64,000 bases of DNA, taken from NCBI GenBank assembly GCA_029099685.1, contig JAQXOO010000023.1:1-64000 (forward strand). Reading direction: 5' to 3'. The stretch's first letter is position 1; every line of letters starts with the position of its first letter. The stretch comes from Clostridia bacterium. Its GTDB lineage: Bacteria > Bacillota > Clostridia > Oscillospirales > Butyricicoccaceae. Shown here piece after piece: positions 55,073-64,000 of the stretch. The position numbers and the translations under genes are program-made. Below the pieces are notes generated by a model, which was not told the origin of the DNA, searched no databases, and saw nothing but the letters and a program-made list of their open reading frames with translations.

Positions 55073-55435
55073 TTAGTAAACAGGGGTATCTTCTGTTTTT
55101 TCCTTTTTGAATTTATCCACAATGCCGGGGATCATATCTACAGCCTTGTCCAGGGTGGAATTTGCAGGCGGTTCCACATAGAGCATACGAACATTGCCCT
55201 GGCTGACGACCACAAAAGCCAGCGGCGTGATGGTGACGCCGGCTCCGCTTCCGGCGCCGAAACGGATATTGGTACCGTCGGTCCCACCCGAAGCAAATCC
55301 AAAGGTGACCTTGGACACGGGGATCAGCGTGGTGCCGTCGGGTATAGTGATGGGCTGTCCCACAACCGTGTTCACATCCACCATTTCACGGAGCTTTTCC
55401 ATTGTCAGATTCATCGCTTCATTGATACTACTCAT
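55073..55435 (-). CDS. GerW-family sporulation protein (YtfJ)
   Basis: MSSINEAMNLTMEKLREMVDVNTVVGQPI...GTTLIPVSKVTFGFASGG. Confidence 0.9.
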   Translation of the reverse strand: MSSINEAMNLTMEKLREMVDVNTVVGQPITIPDGTTLIPVSKVTFGFASGGTDGTNIRFGAGSGAGVTITPLAFVVVSQGNVRMLYVEPPANSTLDKAVDMIPGIVDKFKKEKTEDTPVY

Positions 55436-56133
55436 GGATCTTGCCGCCTTTCTCTTGTATGGGTTTGATCTTGCTGCTTGCTTTTCCTGCGAATCTTCAA
55501 AAACCGAATCAACAATATGACTGCCACGATCAGCATCCGCATGGGACACGCCGCGATGGTCACATCTGCAAGTATATCCAGCTTTTCGCCTTCAAAATCT
55601 GCGTCCACGGCAATATCTGTCTTTTTCACGCGCAGGCTGCGTTCCATCACCGGATACAGTGCAGAAACGCCGGCCGCGACTCTGCCGTAAAGCAGGGCAG
55701 TCGCTGCGGCATCCTTTCCGGCCACCTTAACATGACAAGTCAGATTACGGATCACCAGTCTCCGGCGCATAGCGCCCAGCGCTTCCAAGGCAAGCCGAAT
55801 ATAATCGCAGACCGTGTCCCATGTGAGCTTCTGTCCCGCTGGCTTCTTTTTTTTCGGTTGAGACTTTGTCTCCGCAGCTTGTGTCTTTTCTTTTTTTGGG
55901 CGCTCTGCCTTTTTCTTCAATGGAAAAAGGCGCAGGGAAACCGGTCCCAGCCCGCACCACACCTGCAGCGCGCCGTCATAACGCACACGGGTGTGTACCG
56001 GCAGAAACAAAAGAAGAAACACAAACAGCAGAAATCCCAAAAAGATCCAACCGATGACCTTCAGCAAATCATGACTCCTTTCCTGTGTCCTCCGCAGTCT
56101 CCGGCCCATCGTCCTGCCGTTCTTCCAATTCAT
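55432..56133 (-). CDS. DUF2953-like protein
   Basis: N-terminal TM, basic low-complexity linker, conserved position between scpB and gerW; true start probably internal near 56067. Confidence 0.75.
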   Translation of the reverse strand: MNWKNGRTMGRRLRRTQERSHDLLKVIGWIFLGFLLFVFLLLFLPVHTRVRYDGALQVWCGLGPVSLRLFPLKKKAERPKKEKTQAAETKSQPKKKKPAGQKLTWDTVCDYIRLALEALGAMRRRLVIRNLTCHVKVAGKDAAATALLYGRVAAGVSALYPVMERSLRVKKTDIAVDADFEGEKLDILADVTIAACPMRMLIVAVILLIRFLKIRRKSKQQDQTHTRERRQDP

Positions 56134-56689
56134 TCAGCGTCATCTGCTGCGGGTCCTGTTCGCCAAAAGACTCCAGCGCGGGCAGCTGGCTGACGGAACT
56201 AAGCCCAAACGCACGCAAAAACGTTTCTGTAGTCTGATACAAAATGGGACGTCCCGGCACATCCAGCCGTCCGCAGTCGGCGACCAGGCCTTTGTCCACC
56301 AGGCTGCTCAGCGTATAGGCGCTATCCACGCCCCGCACCTGCTCTATATAGGTTTTGGTAACGGGCTGCTTATATGCAATGATCGCCAAAACTTCCAGGG
56401 CGGCCGGTGTCAGATTTTGAGGCTTCCGGGTCTCCAGCGTGTTGCGGACCATTTGGGCATAGTCCGCCCGGGAGGCCAGCTGATACCGGTCATCCAACCG
56501 GAGCAGCTTGATTCCCCGGCGGTTGAAGTCATAATAATCGCCCAGATTTTGAGCCGCATTGCGCAGCGTCGCCTTATCGGTCTGCAGCACGGCGCACAGC
56601 TTTCCCTCACTTACCGAATCTCCGGCGGCAAAGAGCACCGCTTCCAGGGCGCATTCCAGTTCATGCAGTTCGGTCGTCTTCTCGATCAT
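56069..56689 (-). CDS. scpB: Segregation and condensation protein B
   Basis: LECALEAVLFAAGDSVSEGKL; LEVLAIIAYKQPVTKTYIEQVRGVDSAYTLSSLVDKGLV. Confidence 0.93.
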   Translation of the reverse strand: MIEKTTELHELECALEAVLFAAGDSVSEGKLCAVLQTDKATLRNAAQNLGDYYDFNRRGIKLLRLDDRYQLASRADYAQMVRNTLETRKPQNLTPAALEVLAIIAYKQPVTKTYIEQVRGVDSAYTLSSLVDKGLVADCGRLDVPGRPILYQTTETFLRAFGLSSVSQLPALESFGEQDPQQMTLNELEERQDDGPETAEDTGKES

Positions 56690-57440
56690 CTTCTGTCCGG
56701 GGCGCTGTCAGCGCCTGCTCCTCTCTTGTGGCCAGCCGAAGGGTGCAGCCGCCCTCCTCTGTCTCTTCGATCATGATCTTTCGTGTTTTGGAAAGCTCCA
56801 GCACAGCCAGGAAGATCGCCACGATCTCCGAACGGCTTTCCGCGGAAAGCACAAGCTTCTCAAAGCTGATCCTGGGCGTTTTTACAAACAGCTTAACGAT
56901 ATCCCCTATTTTGTCATCCACGGGGACGGTTTCCCGGCCCACAATGCCCTGAAAGGCCGTTACCGGCGGCGGAAGCTTTCGCTGGGCCCGCTGCAGGATA
57001 TCCTCCAGCGCACGGGTCAGCAGCTCATAGGAATAGCTGCCGGTGAACTGGCTTCTTTCTTTTTCCAGGGGCTCCTGGCCTTTTACAAAAATGTCCCGGC
57101 CGATCTGTGCCCGCAGACTCAAAACGCTGCCCGCTTCCTTGATGCGCTGATATTCCAGCAATGCCTCCACCAGACCGGCTCTGGGGTCCTCCTCTGCCGT
57201 GTCCTCATAGACCGGAAGCAGCATTTTGGACTTGATATACATCAGCTGCGCAGCCATGGTAATGAACTCGCTGGCCACTTCCATATCAAACTCCTGCATG
57301 CGGCGAATGTACTCCAGATATTGGTCCAGAATGGCGGCAATGGGGATATCCTTGATCTCCACTTTGTTTTTGGACAGCAGATGCAGCAGCAGGTCCAGCG
57401 GCCCATCAAAGACCTCCAGATGGAATGTGACTTCTTTCAT
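56661..57440 (-). CDS. scpA: Segregation and condensation protein A
   Basis: FHLEVFDGPLDLLLHLLSKNKVEIKDIPIA; EFITMAAQLMYIKSKMLLP. Confidence 0.93.
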   Translation of the reverse strand: MKEVTFHLEVFDGPLDLLLHLLSKNKVEIKDIPIAAILDQYLEYIRRMQEFDMEVASEFITMAAQLMYIKSKMLLPVYEDTAEEDPRAGLVEALLEYQRIKEAGSVLSLRAQIGRDIFVKGQEPLEKERSQFTGSYSYELLTRALEDILQRAQRKLPPPVTAFQGIVGRETVPVDDKIGDIVKLFVKTPRISFEKLVLSAESRSEIVAIFLAVLELSKTRKIMIEETEEGGCTLRLATREEQALTAPRTEDDREDDRTA

Positions 57441-57462
57441 CTGCTTCCTCCTTGGAATTATC

Positions 57463-57490
57463 CGGAGGATGTGCAAAAGCACATCCTCCG
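57463..57490. other. Perfect 12-bp hairpin between lysA and scpA
   Basis: CGGAGGATGTGC-AAAA-GCACATCCTCCG; no T-tract on the minus strand. Confidence 0.6.
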
Positions 57491-57503
57491 GGTGAACATC
57501 AAA

Positions 57504-58814
57504 TCAGACGATATCGTTGCGGATCAGGTCCTCATAGGTCTCACGGCGAACGACTTCCTGGGTGGTACCGTCCTCCTTCACCAGCACGATGGGCGCCCGG
57601 GGAACGCGGTTGTAATTGGACGCCATGGAGAAGTTGTAGGCACCGGTCGCGAAGACGCACAGGATGTCCTCCGCTTTGGCGGTCTGGAAGGTCAGGTCAC
57701 GGGCCACCAGGTCACCGCTTTCGCAGCACCGGCCGGCGATGGTCTGCAGTTTGTCCCGGGGCGCGTCGGCACGGTTGGCCACGACTGCGTCATAGGATGC
57801 CTGATACAGGGCAAAGCGGGGATTGTCGGGCAGGCCGCCGTCCACAGAGACATAGCAGCGGGCGTCCTTGATGTCCCGGACAGAGCCCACCGTATACAGG
57901 GTGGCGCCGGCGGCGCAAACCATGGAGCGGCCCGGCTCGATGACGATCTCGGGCACTTCACGGCCGTATTTCGCGGCCTCCTCACGCATGACCTGACCCA
58001 TGGCGTCGATCTTCTCGCCGAAGGTGCCGGGCTCATCTTCCGGCATATACTTGACGCCGAAGCCACCACCCACGATCATCTCATCCAGATGAATGTTCAG
58101 CTCCCGCTCGATCTTGCAGAAGAAGTCAAACATGATCTTGGCCGCCCGGGCAAAGCCGTCCACAGAGAAGACCTGAGAACCGATATGACAATGGATACCC
58201 GCAAAATCCAGGTGCTTATGCTCCAGAATGTAGCGGGACATCCGCATGGCCTCGCCGTCCTCGATGCCGAAGCCGAACTTGGAATCGTTTTGGCCGGTGG
58301 AGATAAATTCGTGGGTATCCGCATGGACGCCGGGCTTGACCCGGAACAGCACACGCTGATGGACGCCGCGGGCAGCACAGATGGCTTCCAGACGGTCGAC
58401 CTCCTCAAAGGCATCGATGATGATGGAGCCAATGCCGCAGTCCACGGCCATTTCCAGTTCGGGGACCGTCTTGTTGTTTCCGTGGAAATGCAGATGCTTG
58501 GGATCAAAGCCCGCCTTCAGTGCAGTATACAGCTCGCCTCCGGAAACCACGTCGGCATGGATCCCCTCAGAAGCGAGAATGGGATAAAGGAACCGGGCGC
58601 ACAGGGCCTTGCTGGCGTAGGCGACTTTGTACTTTTCGCCAAAGTTGCGCTTCATCGCCTCGGTAAAATCGCGGCAGTTTTCGCGCAGCTGACGCTCACT
58701 CATGACATAAGCAGGCGTGCCGAATTGCTTTGCCACGTCCACCAGATCGACACCGTCCATGCACAGGTGGCCATTGTTTGCAATGGTGAAGTGCTTGCTG
58801 TAGTAGGTTTTCAT
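57504..58814 (-). CDS. lysA: Diaminopimelate decarboxylase
   Basis: YASKALCARFL; FHGNNKTVPELEMA; GGGFGVKYMPED; EPGRSMV; CCESGD. Confidence 0.94.
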   Translation of the reverse strand: MKTYYSKHFTIANNGHLCMDGVDLVDVAKQFGTPAYVMSERQLRENCRDFTEAMKRNFGEKYKVAYASKALCARFLYPILASEGIHADVVSGGELYTALKAGFDPKHLHFHGNNKTVPELEMAVDCGIGSIIIDAFEEVDRLEAICAARGVHQRVLFRVKPGVHADTHEFISTGQNDSKFGFGIEDGEAMRMSRYILEHKHLDFAGIHCHIGSQVFSVDGFARAAKIMFDFFCKIERELNIHLDEMIVGGGFGVKYMPEDEPGTFGEKIDAMGQVMREEAAKYGREVPEIVIEPGRSMVCAAGATLYTVGSVRDIKDARCYVSVDGGLPDNPRFALYQASYDAVVANRADAPRDKLQTIAGRCCESGDLVARDLTFQTAKAEDILCVFATGAYNFSMASNYNRVPRAPIVLVKEDGTTQEVVRRETYEDLIRNDIV

Positions 58815-58815
58815 A

Positions 58816-59421
58816 TCAATTCTCCTCTATTGCGTTTTGGATATCTGCTTTTAATAGATCACAGTTGGTTCCTTTTTCCGCTGAGAACGGGATAAGCACA
58901 TCCTCTTCGCCCAGCATCAGTGTCTCCCGGATACAGGCGAGATTGGGCTCGACCTCACTTTTTTTGAGCTTGTCCAGCTTGTTTGCCACCACGGTCAACG
59001 GATAACCGTAATGGCGCACCCACTGTACCATGGTCACATCATCGGCAGTGGGCTTGTGGCGCGCATCCACAATAAGATAAATGCGGGCAATATACGACCG
59101 GTCGGCTGCAAAATAATCCTCAATCAGCCGTGAGTAGCGCTCCCGCTCCTCTTTGGAGGTTCTGGAATAGCCATACCCCGGCAGATCCACCAGCCAGCCC
59201 CGGTCGTCGGTTCTGAACAGGTTGACAAATACGGTTTTGCCGGGGACCGAGCTGACACGGGCAAATCCCTTCTTTCCCACCACCCGGTTGATGGTGGAGG
59301 ATTTTCCCACATTGGAGCGCCCCGCGAAGACAACTCTCGGCTGCGGACCGGTGGGAAATCCCTTTGCATCGGCGGCGCTGCGTACAAATACCGTCTTGCG
59401 AAAATCCATAGTTTCCCTCAC
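58816..59421 (-). CDS. engB: Ribosome biogenesis GTP-binding protein EngB/YsxC
   Basis: VFAGRSNVGKSSTINRV; PGKTVFVNLF; DLPGYGYSRTSKEERE; VANKLDKLKKSE. Confidence 0.94.
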   Translation of the reverse strand: MRETMDFRKTVFVRSAADAKGFPTGPQPRVVFAGRSNVGKSSTINRVVGKKGFARVSSVPGKTVFVNLFRTDDRGWLVDLPGYGYSRTSKEERERYSRLIEDYFAADRSYIARIYLIVDARHKPTADDVTMVQWVRHYGYPLTVVANKLDKLKKSEVEPNLACIRETLMLGEEDVLIPFSAEKGTNCDLLKADIQNAIEEN

Positions 59422-59428
59422 ATCTGTT

Positions 59429-61861
<2,433 letters not shown>

Positions 61862-61967
61862 TCGTTTCCTCCTGTGGAAATAGACGAGAAGATACTTGTA
61901 CTCTAATTATCATAGTTTAGCATAAGAATACAGATATTTCAAGGCCCTGCCTCGGTTTCGGCGCAAC

Positions 61968-62002
61968 AAAAAACGGGAGCATCCAAGATGCTCCCGTTTT
62001 CA
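61968..62002 (-). terminator. Rho-independent terminator downstream of the ferritin gene
   Basis: AAAACGGGAGCAT-CCAAG-ATGCTCCCGTTTT. Confidence 0.8.
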
Positions 62003-62011
62003 AAAGCGCGC

Positions 62012-62521
62012 TTACAGAACCAGGGAAGGCGCGGAATAAACACGAGCGCCCAGCTCCTGATTCAGCAGATACAGGCCCTTGGGGTCCGTGCCGAACAATT
62101 CGTACTTTTTGACCATGGTATCCGCATTCTTTTCTTCCTCGCCCTGCTCCTTGACAAACCAGTCCAAAAACTGCATGGTACGGAAGTCCTTGGCGGCATA
62201 GGCCTCGGCGTAGATCGCATTGATGAGGGAGGTGACATACCGCTCATGCTCAGCGGCTGCCACCAGCGGATCCAGCGGAGAAGCAAAGACCTTGTCGGGC
62301 TTGTCAATAGCCTCCAGCGTCACCTTCTCGCCGTTATTGTGCAGATACTGCAGGAACAGCATGGCATGATCCCGTTCTTCCTGCGCCTGGATCTTGTACC
62401 AGTTGGCAAAGCCGTCCAGGTCCTGCTCATCATAGTAGTTGGACATATCCAGATACAGGTATGCGCTGTAAAATTCCTTGTTGATCTGCTGATTCAGCAA
62501 TTCCGCAACTTTCTGTTCCAT
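62012..62521 (-). CDS. Ferritin
   Basis: LLNQQINKEFYSAYLYLDMSNYYDEQDLDGFANWYKIQAQEERDHAM; FLDWFVKEQGEEEKN. Confidence 0.93.
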   Translation of the reverse strand: MEQKVAELLNQQINKEFYSAYLYLDMSNYYDEQDLDGFANWYKIQAQEERDHAMLFLQYLHNNGEKVTLEAIDKPDKVFASPLDPLVAAAEHERYVTSLINAIYAEAYAAKDFRTMQFLDWFVKEQGEEEKNADTMVKKYELFGTDPKGLYLLNQELGARVYSAPSLVL

Positions 62522-62617
62522 AATCTTTCTCCTTTGTGTCACGGTTACATCTTGTGCAGACACTGCCGTGTTGATTTGCTGTAATTGTAGCACAAAGTTT
62601 GAAAGGTGTCTATGGCT

Positions 62618-64000
62618 TCAGTGAACTTTCTTTGGATAAATCGTCGGGAGCAGGAAGCATATGCCGATCCCGATCAAAACACATACCGTCTGTACAAGGG
62701 CCGTGCTGTGCAGGGATTCCACCGCCGCCGCGATCTTTGCCGCGGACGGTTCCACCCCCGCTTCCGCCAGGGCGTTCATACCGGATACCATGCCGCCGGA
62801 AAACATGGGCACAAATACTGCCACCCCAAAGGGCGCGGACATATCCCGGAATACATTGTAGGTGCCAGACCCCGAGCCGGCCAGTTCGGGTGCCAGGCCG
62901 GAGAGCACTACCTTCAAAAAGATCGTGCCGTTGCCGCCCAGGCCCAGGCCGATCAGAAACATGGCGGCGCACATCAGCAGCAGGCCTGTGCCGGCGGAAA
63001 ACAGCATCTGCAGCGCCGCGCCGGCTGCCACGAACACCAGCGCCGCTGCCGCGATGGTGCGCGGTTCTTTTTTATCGGCCATCGGCCCGATGACGATGGT
63101 GCCCAGCGCCATGCCGATATACATCACGGATGTGGCGATGCCGGAAAGCGTTCTGTCCCCTGTGGTGACGATAGCGAACGTGATGATATTTGTCATGCAG
63201 GACTGCAGCAGCCCCTGAGACAGAAACAACACGATCACCGGCAGAACAAACTGCTTTCGGGCCATGAAACGGCCGTCCAGAATGGGGCTTTCAGCCCTGC
63301 GCTCCGCCAATACCAACAGCGCCAGCGCCGCCGCGCCGGTAAACAGGCAGATCAGCGTGGGGCTGGCGGTCCAGCCCGCATTCTGGCCAAAGGTCGGGAT
63401 GGAAAGCAGCATGGAAAAGAACACCAAAACCAGCACAGCGCCCGTATAATCAAACCGCGCCTGGACACTCCTGCGCCCCTCTCCTTTTTTCACCAGCAGC
63501 AAGCAGGCCGCCAAAGCGCCGGCGGCCAGGGCCATGCAAATATACATCACCGGCCGCCAGCCGGTTTTGCTCAGCACGATGCCGCCCAGTGTGGGGCCGA
63601 AGACCACCATGCCGCAAGACAGCACCATGTAAATGGTAAAGCCCTTTCCCAACTTTTCCTGGGGAAATTCCGTCATAATATAAGACATGACCACCGGAGA
63701 GATGGCCGCCGCCCCCACGCCGGATAAAAACCGAAAGGCCATGATCAGTATAAAGCGGCCGTCAGGGCACAAGGCCGTCAGCAAGGGACCGGCGGTAAAC
63801 AGAGACAGGCCCAAAAGCAGCGTGGTCCTGCGGCCCAGCAGGTCAGCAAGCTTGCCCATGATGGGCGCCATAGTGGCCGCGCCCAGGGAATACGCCATGG
63901 CGATCCAGGTGACCATGGTTTCCTGGAGCCTCCAGTCCGCCACGATGTTGGAGGGTACCGCCGCTGTAAAACCGCCGCACAGGCTCAGCACCGCCGCCGC
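62618..64000 (-). CDS. MFS transporter (N-terminus beyond the window edge)
   Basis: MFS loop GKLADLLGRRTTLL; many TMs; reading frame remains open to position 64000. Confidence 0.85.
   Translation of the reverse strand, partial: AAAVLSLCGGFTAAVPSNIVADWRLQETMVTWIAMAYSLGAATMAPIMGKLADLLGRRTTLLLGLSLFTAGPLLTALCPDGRFILIMAFRFLSGVGAAAISPVVMSYIMTEFPQEKLGKGFTIYMVLSCGMVVFGPTLGGIVLSKTGWRPVMYICMALAAGALAACLLLVKKGEGRRSVQARFDYTGAVLVLVFFSMLLSIPTFGQNAGWTASPTLICLFTGAAALALLVLAERRAESPILDGRFMARKQFVLPVIVLFLSQGLLQSCMTNIITFAIVTTGDRTLSGIATSVMYIGMALGTIVIGPMADKKEPRTIAAAALVFVAAGAALQMLFSAGTGLLLMCAAMFLIGLGLGGNGTIFLKVVLSGLAPELAGSGSGTYNVFRDMSAPFGVAVFVPMFSGGMVSGMNALAEAGVEPSAAKIAAAVESLHSTALVQTVCVLIGIGICFLLPTIYPKKVH

Noticed and set aside
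56559-58895. 778-aa plus-strand ORF over scpB, scpA and lysA
   Set aside because: Antisense to three motif-supported housekeeping genes.

Overview
The window is a chromosomal segment that looks like a GC-rich, spore-forming clostridial Firmicute (Oscillospirales-like). This is inferred from gene content, the IspH-S1 fusion and sporulation genes; no database was searched. About 56 protein-coding genes are supported. They include a GerA-type germinant receptor operon plus dapA, a BceRS/BceAB-type two-component/ABC module, and GlcNAc-related genes (ROK kinase, nagB, PIG-L deacetylase). Further genes are a TetM/EF-G-like GTPase fused to a YacP/Rae1-type NYN nuclease domain, and a rex / PAS-sensory-hydrogenase-like / SpoIIE phosphatase / [FeFe]-hydrogenase cluster. 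A spoIID-like / queA / rmuC / tgt / yajC / cwlD / radA block, and a long minus-strand housekeeping block (ispH-rpsA fusion, plsC, cmk, rluB, dacB/F, gerW, scpAB, lysA, engB, lon), complete the main content. The best candidate for an undescribed system is a tightly coupled six-gene operon at 16783-25170. It combines a sugar-type ABC importer (large lipoprotein SBP, two permeases, MalK-like ATPase) with an HlyD/MacA-type adaptor and a stand-alone MacB-periplasmic-core-like membrane protein. The GTPase-NYN fusion is second. No rRNA, tRNA, CRISPR array, prophage or intact IS element was recognised.
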